Of a stretch of DNA of 64,000 nt, positions 1 to 10,200 are shown in pieces. Both the position numbers and the translations under genes were made by a program. The stretch comes from Klebsiella sp. WP3-W18-ESBL-02 (GTDB lineage Bacteria > Pseudomonadota > Gammaproteobacteria > Enterobacterales > Enterobacteriaceae), in the NCBI RefSeq assembly GCF_014168815.1, contig NZ_AP021972.1, positions 310,001 to 374,000 on the forward strand, written 5' to 3'. The notes beneath the pieces were generated by a model, which was given only the letters and a program-made list of their open reading frames with translations, was not told the DNA's origin and searched no databases. Every line of letters starts with the position of its first letter. The stretch's first letter is position 1.

Positions 1-285
1 GACGAAAATCCTGAGTATAAGTTTACTAGTGTCATCGCTAGAATAAACCTAATATTGAAATTAAATAGCATCAGATTTAGCATGTATACTCTAAATAATT
101 CGAGTTATCGTCAGGCGATAAGTGAGTAAATCCCCTGAAAATTGCATAACTATGTGGCTGGAATGAGTAAAAACGGACGGGCTCATCTGCCATCTGAAGT
201 ATGATCAGTATAAACGAATTTCATGGAAAGGTTGCCATTCAACAGATGTGGTGCGTTCGTACTTTGATTTCAGAGGGAGTAAACA
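1..285. other. Intergenic region upstream of bcsR
   Basis: AT-rich leader with no convincing ORF. It ends in a strong ribosome-binding site (AGAGGGAG) 6 bases before the bcsR ATG. In E. coli the divergent bcsEFG operon lies on the other side of this gap, so the left window edge probably falls between bcsE and bcsR; that is inference, since no bcsE sequence is visible. I could not pick out a convincing -35/-10 pair. Confidence 0.5.
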
Positions 286-486
286 ATGCCAGATAACGAA
301 ACGACGACATCCGTTGATTCGGAGCTCGGATACACTTTCCAGAACGATTTTCTCGCGCTTAGCCGGGCTTTCTCTCTACCTAATATAGATTACACTGATA
401 TTTCCCAGCGTGAAAAATTAGCTGCGGCGTTTAAGCGTTGGCCGCTGCTATCAGAGTTTGCAGAACAAAAAGCCGAACAAAAATAA
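286..486 (+). CDS. bcsR: Cellulose biosynthesis protein BcsR
   Basis: Small 66-residue protein, close to the 62 residues of E. coli BcsR (YhjR). It has the conserved core FQNDFLALSRAFSLP followed by a helical region with LAAAFKRWPLL. BcsR is a cytoplasmic accessory subunit that forms a regulatory complex with the BcsQ ATPase on the inner-membrane cellulose synthase and supports its assembly and c-di-GMP response. It is first in the operon, 9 bases before bcsQ, with a strong AGAGGGAG ribosome-binding site. The lysine- and glutamine-rich C-terminus is variable in the family. Identification rests on sequence pattern plus position directly before bcsQ and bcsA. Confidence 0.93.
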   Translation: MPDNETTTSVDSELGYTFQNDFLALSRAFSLPNIDYTDISQREKLAAAFKRWPLLSEFAEQKAEQK

Positions 487-495
487 GGAAGCCTC

Positions 496-1248
496 ATGGC
501 TATTCTGGGATTACAGGGCGTGCGAGGTGGTGTAGGCACAACGTCAATCACGGCGGCCCTGGCGTGGTCATTGCAACTGCTCGGGGAGTCGGTGCTGGTC
601 ATTGACGCTTGCCCTGATAATATGCTGCGCCTGTCATTCAACGACGATATCGCTCGTGAAAGCGGCTGGGCGCGTGCGACGCTGGACGGCCAGGACTGGC
701 GGGATGCTGCGCTGCGCTATACCGCGCAAATCGACATACTGCCGTTTGGCAAACTGCGCGCGGGAGAGCAGCAGCATATTGCGGCGCTGGGCGAAACGCT
801 GGCTATCGTGACGACGCTTGCGCAAACGCTGGAGCGTGAAGGGCGCTATCAGTGGATCCTGATTGACCTGCCGTACGGATTCTATCCGTGGATGCCTGCG
901 CTGGTTGAAGCCTGTCACTATACGCTGACCGTCGTCAAGCCTGATGCCAACTGTCATATTCGTCTGCATCAGCAGGTGTTTCCGCAGAATACGCACATTC
1001 TTATCAATGACCTGCGCGTTAACAGCCTGCTACAGGAAGACCTCTACCAGGTGTGGCTACAAACGCAGCGTCATCTGTTACCTATCGTGGTTCATCGCGA
1101 CGAAGCGATGGCTGAGAGCCTGGCGAGCAAGCAGCCGCTGGGTGAGTATCGTCACGACTCGCTTGCTGCCGAAGAGATGATTACCCTCGCGAACTGGTGT
1201 TTGATGCACTATGCCGGCCATCGCCCTGCGCAAGAGAGCGAATCATGA
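496..1248 (+). CDS. bcsQ: Cellulose biosynthesis protein BcsQ (MinD/ParA-like ATPase)
   Basis: A 250-residue SIMIBI-class ATPase, the usual BcsQ length. The deviant P-loop GVRGGVGTTS is at residues 8-17 and the Walker-B-like stretch WILIDLP near 118-124. The usual P-loop lysine is replaced by threonine, as I recall also for E. coli BcsQ. BcsQ acts at the cell pole with BcsR and the BcsAB synthase and is needed for cellulose production. Codon 6 is an intact leucine codon; many E. coli K-12 strains carry a stop there that silences cellulose synthesis, so this operon looks functional. Its stop overlaps the bcsA start (ATGA, 1245-1248), which suggests translational coupling. Confidence 0.95.
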   Translation: MAILGLQGVRGGVGTTSITAALAWSLQLLGESVLVIDACPDNMLRLSFNDDIARESGWARATLDGQDWRDAALRYTAQIDILPFGKLRAGEQQHIAALGETLAIVTTLAQTLEREGRYQWILIDLPYGFYPWMPALVEACHYTLTVVKPDANCHIRLHQQVFPQNTHILINDLRVNSLLQEDLYQVWLQTQRHLLPIVVHRDEAMAESLASKQPLGEYRHDSLAAEEMITLANWCLMHYAGHRPAQESES

Positions 1249-3863
1249 TTCGCCTTGGCCGCGTGATTTTTGCTCCGCCGGTCTATGCGCGTCTGCGCGA
1301 GCGTTACGTCGGCTATCGGCGCGCCGGTGCGTCCTGGCTTGCCGCAACGCTGGCCTGTTGGTGGACGGGCCTGGCGTGGATTTTCCTGCCGCTGGAGAAC
1401 CCGTGCTGGCAGGCATTGAGCGCGCGACAGGACGAACTGTTCCCGCATATTCATTTCGCGCGCCCGCGGCCGTTAGATCCGCTGCGCTTTATGCTACAGG
1501 CATTCTGGCTTATTGCCAGTAAACCGCCGCAGACGCGTAAACCCATCAGCTGGCGGCCATTCGCGAGCGTAGGACGCCTGCGCGAGCGTTACAACCAGTG
1601 GGCGGATGCGCTTCCTAGCCGCATCAATGCGCAAACCGACCATCTGGACCATAAAAAGGAGCTGGCGCACCTCAATCCGAAGCTGCGCCAGTTTATTCTC
1701 GGCGTCGTGGTCGGGCTGTCGCTGCTGCTGGCGCTGGTATGCATTACCCAACCGTTTAACCCACTGTCTCAGTTTATTTTCCTGATGCTGCTGTGGGGCG
1801 TGGCGCTGCTGGTTCGCCGCATTCCCGGTCGTTTCTCCGCGCTGATGCTGATTGTGCTATCGCTGACGGTTTCCTGCCGCTACATCTGGTGGCGCTATAC
1901 GTCTACGCTGAACTGGAACGATCCTGTGAGCCTGGTGTGCGGCCTGATTCTGCTGTTTGCGGAAACCTATGCCTGGATTGTGCTGGTGCTGGGCTATTTC
2001 CAGGTTGTCTGGCCGCTGAACCGCCACCCGGTGCCACTGCCGAAAGACATGAACGCATGGCCGACCGTCGATATTTTTGTCCCGACCTATAACGAAGATC
2101 TGAACGTGGTGAAAAATACCGTTTACGCGTCGTTGGGCATCGACTGGCCGAAAGATAAAGTGAAAATCTGGATCCTCGACGATGGCGCGCGTGAGGAGTT
2201 TCGTCAGTTCGCCAAAGATGTTGGCGTTGAATACGTTGCGCGTGCCACGCATGAACATGCAAAAGCCGGGAACATCAACAATGCGCTGAAGCTGGCGAAA
2301 GGTGAGTTTGTCTCTATCTTCGACTGTGACCACGTGCCGACGCGCTCGTTCCTGCAAATGACCATGGGCTGGTTCCTGAAGGACAAAAAGCTGGCGATGA
2401 TGCAGACGCCGCACCACTTCTTCTCGCCGGATCCGTTCGAGCGTAACCTGGGGCGCTTCCGTAAAACGCCGAACGAAGGCACGTTGTTCTATGGCCTGGT
2501 TCAGGACGGTAACGACATGTGGGACGCCACCTTCTTCTGCGGCTCCTGTGCGGTTATTCGTCGTAAACCGCTGGATGAAATCGGCGGTATCGCCGTCGAG
2601 ACGGTCACCGAAGATGCGCACACCTCGCTGCGCCTGCACCGCCTTGGCTACACCTCCGCCTATATGCGTCTACCGCAGGCGGCGGGGCTGGCGACGGAGA
2701 GCCTGTCGGCGCATATCGGCCAGCGAATCCGCTGGGCGCGCGGAATGGTGCAGATTTTCCGCCTCGATAACCCGCTGTTGGGCAAAGGACTGAAGCTGCC
2801 GCAGCGGCTTTGCTACCTTAATGCGATGTTCCACTTCTTATCGGGGGTGCCGCGGCTGATCTTCCTGACCGCACCGCTGGCCTTCCTGCTGCTGCACGCC
2901 TACATCATCTATGCGCCTGCGCTGATGATCGCCCTGTTCGTGCTGCCGCACATGATTCACGCCAGTCTGACCAACTCGAAAATTCAGGGCAAATACCGCC
3001 ACTCGTTCTGGAGTGAAATCTATGAAACGGTGCTGGCGTGGTATATCGCGCCCCCCACCATGGTGGCGCTGTTCAACCCGCATAAAGGTAAATTCAACGT
3101 TACCGCCAAGGGTGGGCTGGTGGAGGAAGAGTACGTCGACTGGGTTATCTCGCGGCCGTATATCTTCCTCGTGTTGCTAAACCTGGTCGGCGTGGCGTTT
3201 GGTATCTGGCGCTATATGTATGGCCCGGAGAACGAGGTTCTCACCGTGTGGATCAGCCTGATATGGGTGTTCTATAACCTGATTATTCTTGGCGGCGCGG
3301 TGGCCGTGTCGGTGGAAAGTAAACAGGTTCGCCGCTCACATCGCGTGGAGATCAAAATGCCGGGCGCGATTGCTCGCGAAGATGGTCACCTGTTCTCCTG
3401 TACGGTGCACGACTTCTCTGACGGTGGCGTAGGCATTCGCATTAACGGCGACGCGCAGGTGCTGGAAGAGCAGAAGGTGAATCTGCTGCTTAAACGCGGC
3501 CAGCAGGAATACGTCTTCCCAACGCAGGTCGTGCGCGTACTGGGCAGCGAAGTCGGGCTTAAGCTGCTGCCGATGAGCACGCGTCAGCATATTGATTTTG
3601 TACAGTGTACCTTTGCGTGCGCGGATACGTGGGCGCTGTGGCAGGACAGCTTCCCGGAAGACAAACCGCTGGAAAGTTTGTTCGATATTCTGAAGTTAGG
3701 CTTCCGTGGTTACCGTCATCTGGCCGAGTTTGCGCCGCCGGTGGCGAAGGAAATTTTCCGGTCGCTCACCTTGCTGGTGGCGTGGGTGGCCTCGTTTGTA
3801 CCGCGTCGTCCGGAACGTGAGGCGGCTCTCGAGCACCCGCTATCGGCTTTGGCTCAACAATAA
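1245..3863 (+). CDS. bcsA: Cellulose synthase catalytic subunit BcsA (UDP-forming)
   Basis: An 872-residue inner-membrane glycosyltransferase, the same length as E. coli BcsA. It polymerises glucose from UDP-glucose into beta-1,4-glucan and threads the chain through its own channel. Visible GT2 motifs: LDDG near residue 308, DCD near 359, TED near 455 and QRIRW near 493. Several membrane helices flank the catalytic domain. The C-terminal PilZ domain has the c-di-GMP-binding RRSHR near 695 and DFSDGGVG. The ATG at 1245 is chosen because it overlaps the bcsQ stop (ATGA) and gives the family start MIRLGRVIF; a longer frame from 1197 lies within bcsQ. The product works with BcsB, encoded 13 bases downstream. 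Confidence 0.97.
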   Translation: MIRLGRVIFAPPVYARLRERYVGYRRAGASWLAATLACWWTGLAWIFLPLENPCWQALSARQDELFPHIHFARPRPLDPLRFMLQAFWLIASKPPQTRKPISWRPFASVGRLRERYNQWADALPSRINAQTDHLDHKKELAHLNPKLRQFILGVVVGLSLLLALVCITQPFNPLSQFIFLMLLWGVALLVRRIPGRFSALMLIVLSLTVSCRYIWWRYTSTLNWNDPVSLVCGLILLFAETYAWIVLVLGYFQVVWPLNRHPVPLPKDMNAWPTVDIFVPTYNEDLNVVKNTVYASLGIDWPKDKVKIWILDDGAREEFRQFAKDVGVEYVARATHEHAKAGNINNALKLAKGEFVSIFDCDHVPTRSFLQMTMGWFLKDKKLAMMQTPHHFFSPDPFERNLGRFRKTPNEGTLFYGLVQDGNDMWDATFFCGSCAVIRRKPLDEIGGIAVETVTEDAHTSLRLHRLGYTSAYMRLPQAAGLATESLSAHIGQRIRWARGMVQIFRLDNPLLGKGLKLPQRLCYLNAMFHFLSGVPRLIFLTAPLAFLLLHAYIIYAPALMIALFVLPHMIHASLTNSKIQGKYRHSFWSEIYETVLAWYIAPPTMVALFNPHKGKFNVTAKGGLVEEEYVDWVISRPYIFLVLLNLVGVAFGIWRYMYGPENEVLTVWISLIWVFYNLIILGGAVAVSVESKQVRRSHRVEIKMPGAIAREDGHLFSCTVHDFSDGGVGIRINGDAQVLEEQKVNLLLKRGQQEYVFPTQVVRVLGSEVGLKLLPMSTRQHIDFVQCTFACADTWALWQDSFPEDKPLESLFDILKLGFRGYRHLAEFAPPVAKEIFRSLTLLVAWVASFVPRRPEREAALEHPLSALAQQ

Positions 3864-3876
3864 TGATGATTATGCG

Positions 3877-6180
3877 ATGAAAAGAAACCTTTCCTGGATT
3901 TGTGCAGTGGCGATGGGCATGGGCAGTTTACTGCCGCTCACGACGTATTCAGCACCGACGACTGATGTGTCGGTTGCGCCGTCCGTTCAGCAGGATGCGG
4001 CGGCTCCAGCAGCCGATACGGCACCCGTCGTCGTGCAAGATGCGCCGACCCGTGACGTTAAGCTGTCTTTCGCTCAGATCGCGCCGCCGCCGGGAAGTAT
4101 GGTGCTGCGCGGTGCTAACCCGGATGGCGGAATCGAGTTTGGCATGCGCAGCGACGAAGTGGTGTCGAAGGCGCTGCTCAATCTGATTTACACGCCGTCG
4201 CCGTCGCTGCTGCCGGTCACCTCGCAGCTGAAGGTTTATCTGAACGATGAGCTGATGGATGTGCTGCCGGTTACCAAAGAACAGCTGGGCAAAAAGGTCA
4301 CGGCGCAGATTGCCGTCGATCCGCTTTACATCACCGATTTTAACCGCGTGCGCCTCGAGTTTATTGGCCACTATCGCGACGTGTGTGAAAACCCGGCAAA
4401 CACGACCGTCTGGCTGGACGTCGGGCGCAGCAGCTCGCTGGACTTAACCTATCAGTCGCTGAAGGTTCGCAACGATCTGTCGCATTTCCCGGTGCCGTTC
4501 TTTGACGCCCGCGATAATCGTACGCTGGATCTGCCGATGGTCTTCGCCGCATCGCCTGACCTGCAGCAACAGCAGGCTGCGGGGGTTATTGCCTCCTGGT
4601 TCGGCGCGAAAGCCGGCTGGCGCGGTCAGAGCTTCCCGGTGCTGTACAACACGCTGCCGGAGCGCAGCGCGATCGTCTTTGCCACGAACGATCGTCGCCC
4701 GGATTTCCTGCGCGATCATCCGGCGGTGAAGGCGCCGACGATCGAAATGATCGACCACCCGAACAATCCGTACCTGAAGCTGCTGGTGGTCTTCGGGCGT
4801 GATGATAAAGACCTGCTGAAAGCGGCGCAGGGGATTGCGTCAGGCAACATTTTGTTCCGTGGCAATAGCGTGACGGTGGACGATGTGAAGCCGCTGCAGC
4901 CGCGCGTGCCTTACGATGCGCCGAACTGGGTGCGCACCGACCGTCCGGTGACCTTTGGCGAGCTGAAAACCTACGAACAGCAGCTTCAGTCCAGCGGTCT
5001 GGAGCCTGCATCTATCAACCTGTCGCTGAATCTGCCGCCGGATCTGTATCTGCTGCGCAGCACCGGCATCGATATGGATCTGAAGTACCGTTACACCATG
5101 CCGCCGGTCAAAGACAGCTCGCGCATGGATATCAGCCTCAACAACCAGTTCTTACAGTCGTTTAACCTGGACAGTACTCAGGACGTCAACAAACTGCTGC
5201 TGCGTCTGCCTATTCTGCAGGGTTTGCTGGACGGTAAAAACGACGTCAGCATTCCGGCGCTGCGTCTGGGGGCCATGAACCAGCTGCGCTTTGACTTCCA
5301 GTATATGAACCCGATGCCTGGCGGCTCGGTCGATAACTGCGTGACCTTCCAGCCGGTGCTGAATCATGTGGTTATCGGCGACGACTCCACCATTGACTTC
5401 TCCCAGTACTATCACTTCCTGCCGATGCCGGATCTGCGTACTTTTGCTAACGCGGGCTTCCCGTTCACTCGTATGGCTGACCTGTCTGATACGGTGATTG
5501 TGATGCCGAAGACGCCGTCTGAAGCGCAGGTTAGCACCTTGCTGAATACCGTTGGCGTGATTGGCGGCCAGACCGGCCTCGCCGGGACCGGCATGACCAT
5601 CGTGGATGACGGCAGCCAGATTAAGGATAAAGACGCCGACCTGCTGCTGATTGGCTCTATTCCGCAGCAGCTGAAGGATGACAAGCACGTTGACCTGCTG
5701 GTGAACGCCACCCAGAGCTGGGTGAAAACGCCGGTGCGCCACAACGATCTGCCGAGCATCTACCTGGATGCGGATGACCGCCAGCCAAGCGTGAAGACGG
5801 GGATTACATCCGACGGCCCAATGGCGGCCATCGTCGGCTTTGAATCACCGTATTACAAACAGCGCAGCGTCGTCGCGCTGCTGGCCGACAGCAGCAGCGG
5901 CTACAGCCTGCTGAACAGCGCGCTCAACGACAGCGGCAAACGTGCGGCGATGTTCGGTTCGGTGTCGGTGATACGTGAATCGGGCGTCAGCAGCCTGCGC
6001 GTGGGCGATATTTACTATGTAGGGCACCTGCCGTGGTTTGAACGCGTTTGGTTCGCGCTCTCCAACCATCCGGTGCTGCTGGCTATCTTTGCGGCGATCA
6101 GCATTGTGCTGCTGGCATGGGTACTGTGGCGTCTGCTGCGTATCATCAGCCGTCGTCGTCTGGATCCAGAAGACGAGTAA
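3877..6180 (+). CDS. bcsB: Cellulose synthase regulatory subunit BcsB
   Basis: A 767-residue periplasmic protein anchored by one C-terminal membrane helix (about residues 728-750) that packs on BcsA. It begins with a signal peptide (MKRNLSWICAVAMGMGSLLP, cleavage near the alanine at about residue 25) and then carries the alternating carbohydrate-binding and flavodoxin-like domains of the family. It is required for catalysis by BcsA and guides the glucan through the periplasm. The ATG at 3877 gives the signal peptide; the reading frame is open further upstream only because it runs through bcsA. An alanine- and proline-rich stretch after the signal peptide is variable in the family. bcsZ follows after 6 bases. 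Confidence 0.96.
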   Translation: MKRNLSWICAVAMGMGSLLPLTTYSAPTTDVSVAPSVQQDAAAPAADTAPVVVQDAPTRDVKLSFAQIAPPPGSMVLRGANPDGGIEFGMRSDEVVSKALLNLIYTPSPSLLPVTSQLKVYLNDELMDVLPVTKEQLGKKVTAQIAVDPLYITDFNRVRLEFIGHYRDVCENPANTTVWLDVGRSSSLDLTYQSLKVRNDLSHFPVPFFDARDNRTLDLPMVFAASPDLQQQQAAGVIASWFGAKAGWRGQSFPVLYNTLPERSAIVFATNDRRPDFLRDHPAVKAPTIEMIDHPNNPYLKLLVVFGRDDKDLLKAAQGIASGNILFRGNSVTVDDVKPLQPRVPYDAPNWVRTDRPVTFGELKTYEQQLQSSGLEPASINLSLNLPPDLYLLRSTGIDMDLKYRYTMPPVKDSSRMDISLNNQFLQSFNLDSTQDVNKLLLRLPILQGLLDGKNDVSIPALRLGAMNQLRFDFQYMNPMPGGSVDNCVTFQPVLNHVVIGDDSTIDFSQYYHFLPMPDLRTFANAGFPFTRMADLSDTVIVMPKTPSEAQVSTLLNTVGVIGGQTGLAGTGMTIVDDGSQIKDKDADLLLIGSIPQQLKDDKHVDLLVNATQSWVKTPVRHNDLPSIYLDADDRQPSVKTGITSDGPMAAIVGFESPYYKQRSVVALLADSSSGYSLLNSALNDSGKRAAMFGSVSVIRESGVSSLRVGDIYYVGHLPWFERVWFALSNHPVLLAIFAAISIVLLAWVLWRLLRIISRRRLDPEDE

Positions 6181-6186
6181 GCCACA

Positions 6187-7284
6187 ATGAAAATACTGAG
6201 CTGGATCGTTCTGCTGTGCGCCTTGGGCGGCCAGGCGCAGGCCGCCTGCGGTTGGCCTGCCTGGGAGCAGTTTAAAAAGGATTACGTTAGCGCGGAAGGG
6301 CGCGTGATCGATCCCAGCGATGCGCGCAAAATCACGACCTCGGAAGGGCAAAGCTACGCGCTGTTCTTTGCGCTGGCGGCGAACGATCGGCAGATGTTCG
6401 CCACCCTGCTGAGCTGGACGCAGAATAACCTCGCGCAGGGTTCGCTGCGCGAGCGACTTCCGGCCTGGCTGTGGGGTAAAAAGAGCAATGAGGAATGGAC
6501 GGTGCTGGACAGCAACTCTGCCTCTGACTCTGATGTCTGGATTGCCTGGACGCTGCTGGAAGCCGGTCGGCTGTGGAAAAACGACGACTATACGGCGACC
6601 GGCAAAGCGCTGCTGGCGAAGATTGCCGACGACGAAGTGGTGAAGGTGCCGGGGCTGGGGCTGATGCTGCTGCCCGGCCGCGTCGGCTTTGCCGAAGAGA
6701 CGCGCTGGCGCTTTAACCCAAGCTACCTCCCGCCGCAGCTGGCGCAGTACTTCAGCCGCTTCGGCGCGCCGTGGACGACGCTGCGCGATACTAACCTCAA
6801 ACTGCTGCTCGACACCGCGCCGAAAGGCTTTTCCCCGGATTGGGTGAGCTACGAAAAAGGGAAGGGCTGGCAGCTGAAAGACGCGAATATTATCGGCAGC
6901 TATGATGCCATTCGCGTCTACCTGTGGGTGGGTATGATGCACGATGCCGATCCGCAAAAAGCGCGTCTGCTTAAACGCTTTAACGCCATGGCGGCGCAGA
7001 CCGCCAGACAGGGGCTTCCGCCGGAAAAAGTGGCGATCGCCACGGGCAAAGTGACCGGCGATGGCCCGGTGGGCTTTTCGGCTTCCCTTCTGCCGTTCTT
7101 ACAAGATCGTGACGTCCAGGCCGCTCAGCGCCAGCGCGTTGCCGACCATTTTCCCAGCGCGGATGCTTATTACAGTTATGTTCTGACCCTCTTTGGTCAG
7201 GGCTGGGATCAACATCGTTTTCGCTTCAGCGCCCGCGGCGAACTCCTACCTGATTGGGGCCAGGAATGCGCAAATTCACACTAA
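6187..7284 (+). CDS. bcsZ: Periplasmic endo-1,4-beta-glucanase BcsZ (GH8)
   Basis: A 365-residue glycoside hydrolase family 8 cellulase (E. coli 368). Residues 1-20 form a signal peptide ending AQAA before CGWPAW. The likely catalytic acid is the glutamate in TTSEGQSY (residue 53, matching Glu55 of E. coli), and the conserved SDSDVWIAW block follows near residue 115. BcsZ trims cellulose in the periplasm and is needed for normal amounts of secreted polymer. The gene lies between bcsB (6-base gap) and bcsC, which starts inside its last 19 bases, so the genes are translationally linked. This is standard gene order for a type II bcs operon. Confidence 0.96.
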   Translation: MKILSWIVLLCALGGQAQAACGWPAWEQFKKDYVSAEGRVIDPSDARKITTSEGQSYALFFALAANDRQMFATLLSWTQNNLAQGSLRERLPAWLWGKKSNEEWTVLDSNSASDSDVWIAWTLLEAGRLWKNDDYTATGKALLAKIADDEVVKVPGLGLMLLPGRVGFAEETRWRFNPSYLPPQLAQYFSRFGAPWTTLRDTNLKLLLDTAPKGFSPDWVSYEKGKGWQLKDANIIGSYDAIRVYLWVGMMHDADPQKARLLKRFNAMAAQTARQGLPPEKVAIATGKVTGDGPVGFSASLLPFLQDRDVQAAQRQRVADHFPSADAYYSYVLTLFGQGWDQHRFRFSARGELLPDWGQECANSH

Positions 7285-10200
7285 GTTTACTCACACTCTC
7301 TCTGGGTCTGTCGCTGGTGCAGCCGGCCTTCGCGGATACGTCGGCAGAAGAGCAGTTGCTCAACCAGGTGCGCCTGGGGGAAGCCAGTAAGCGCGACGAT
7401 TTGGTCCAGCAGTCGCTGTATCGTCTGGAGCTGATTAACCCCAATAATCCGAAGGTGCTGGCGGCTCGCCTGCGCTACATGCTGCGTCAGGGCGATACCG
7501 CTGGCGCGCAGCAGCAGCTGAAAAAACTGGGGCAGGTGGCGCCAGATTCGGCTGAATATAACGCTTCGCGCGCAGAAATTGGCCTCAATACGGATGCCGG
7601 GCGCCAGGCGCTACAGCAGGCGCGTTTGTTGGCGACCACCGGCCACGTGCCGGAAGCGCTGGCCGAATATGAGAAAGCATTCAATGGCCCGCCGCCGGAC
7701 GGCGACTATGCCGTTGAGTACTGGACCGCGGTGGTGAAGCTGCCCGCGCGCCACAATGAGGCGCTCAAACATCTGCAGACGCTGAACCAGAAAAACCCGG
7801 GAAACGTTGGCCTGCAAATGACGCTGGCAAATACGCTGCTGGGCGATAACCAGCGCGACGCGGCGTTTGCGGTGCTGGAACAGATGGCGAAATCGGCGGG
7901 CGGCCGCGGGCCGGCAGGCGATATCTGGTTTAAAGCTATCAAAGCTCAGCCCGTCAGCCCGTCAAGCGTACAGGCGCTTCAGCGCTATCTGTTGATTTTT
8001 ACCAGCGGCGAATCGGCGGACAGCGCACGGGCGCTGCTGGCGGAGCAGCAAAAACAGCTGGCGGACCCGGTTTTCCTCGCGAAAGCCAAAGAGGCCGAGG
8101 CCGAGGCGAACAAACCGCAAACCTGGCAACTGTACTGGCCGCTGATTCGTAAAGGCGATGCGGCGTTGAAGGCCAACAACCTGGCGCAGGCAGAGGGCTT
8201 CTATCAGCAGGCGCGTAAGCTGGATGCGACCGACAGCTATGCGGTGCTGGGGCTGGGCGATGTGGCGATGGCGCGTAAGGACAGCGCCAGCGCGGAGCGC
8301 TACTACCAGCAGGCGCTGCGTCTCGATCGCGGCAACAGCAGCGCGGTACGTGGTCTGGCTAATATCTATCGCGCCCAGTCACCGGAGAAAGCCACCGCCT
8401 TTATCAACGGACTCTCGGCCAGCCAGCGTCGTAGTATTGATGATATTGAACGCAGCCTGACCAACGATCGCCTTTCGCAGCAGGCGGAAGCGCTGGAAAA
8501 CAGCGGGCAGTGGGCGCAGGCGGCGGCGCTACAGCGTCAGCGTCTGGCGCTGTCGCCTGACGATGTGTGGATCACCTATCGTCTCTCACGCGATTTGGTG
8601 AGCGCAGGGCAGCGCGGCGAAGCCGACCGTCTGATGCTCAACCTGGCGCGTAAAAAACCGACCGATGCCGATCAGGTCTACGCCAACGGACTGTATCTTT
8701 CCGGAAACGGTCAGGACCAGGCAGCGCTAACGCATCTGGCCGCGCTGCCGTCATCGCAGTGGACCGACAACATTCGCGAGCTGGATCAGCGCTTGCGCAG
8801 CGACCAGATGCTGGCGCAGGCGAACCGCCTGCGTGACGGCGGACAGGAGGCGCAGGCGATTGCGCTGCTGAAACAACAGCCGGAATCTGCGCGCATTCAT
8901 TCGACGTTGGCCGACTGGGCGCAGCAGCGGGGCGACCGCGCCACCGCGCTTGCTGAATACAACGCGGTGCTGGCAAAAGATCCGCATGATGAAGATGCGC
9001 ATCTGGGGCTGGCCGAAGTCTATGCCGCTGATGGCAACCGTCTGGCGGCGCGTCAACAGCTTGCGGAAGTCCCCGCGGAAGGGCAGCGTTCGCTCAATAC
9101 CCAGCGCCGTATCGCGCTGGTGAACGCGCAACTGGGTGACACCGCTACGGCGCAGAAAATGCTGACGGCGATAGTGCCGCAGGCCAAAGCACAGCCGCCG
9201 TCGATGGAAAGCGCTATGGTGCTGCGCGATGCGGCACGCTATCAGGCGCAGGACGGTAACCCGCAGCAGGCGCTGGAAACGTATAAAGATGCGATGGTAG
9301 CAACGGGCATTACGCCAACGCGCCCGCAGGATAACGACACCTTTACGCGTCTGACGCGCAACGATGAGAAAGATGACTGGCTCAAGCGCGGCGTGCGTAG
9401 CGACGCCGCCGATCTGTACCGTCAGCAGGATCTCAACGTGACTCTGGAGCACGATTACTGGGGCTCCAAGGGCACCGGCGGCTATTCGGACCTGAAAGCG
9501 CACACCACCATGCTTCAGGTCGATGCGCCGTTGGCCGATGGCCGCATGTTCTTCCGTTCCGATCTGGTGAATATGGATGCCGGCAGCTTCTCGACCGACA
9601 AAAATGGCTACCACAAAGAACAGTGGGGGACCTGTGATTTGGCCCGCTGTAATGGCTCGGCCAATCAGAGCGACAGCGGGGCCAGCGTGGCCGTGGGCTG
9701 GAAAAATGACACCTGGAACGCCGACATTGGCACCACGCCGATTGGCTTTAACGTGGTGGATATCGTCGGTAGCCTGAGTTACAGCAACGATCTGGGCCCG
9801 TTTGGCTATACGCTGAACGCGCATCGTCGCCCGGTCTCCAGCTCGCTGCTGGCCTTCGGCGGGCAAAAAGATAACAGCAGCGGCGACCATCCCGGCACCA
9901 CCTGGGGCGGGGTACGCGCTAACGGCGGTGGCGTCAGTCTGAGCTACGATAAAGGCGAAGCCAACGGCGTGTGGGCCTCGCTAAGCGGCGACCAGTTAAC
10001 CGGCAAGAACGTTGCCGACAACTGGCGCGTGCGCTGGATGACCGGCTATTACTACAAGGTCATTAATGAGAATAACCGTCGGGTGACCGTTGGGCTGAAC
10101 AATATGATTTGGCACTACCAGAAGGATCTGAGCGGTTATACGTTAGGTCAGGGCGGTTACTACAGTCCGCAGGAGTACGTTTCCTTCGCCGTGCCGATAA

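Noticed and set aside
8751..9890. 379-residue open frame antisense to bcsC
   Set aside because: Shadow of the bcsC TPR and barrel region; no family features.
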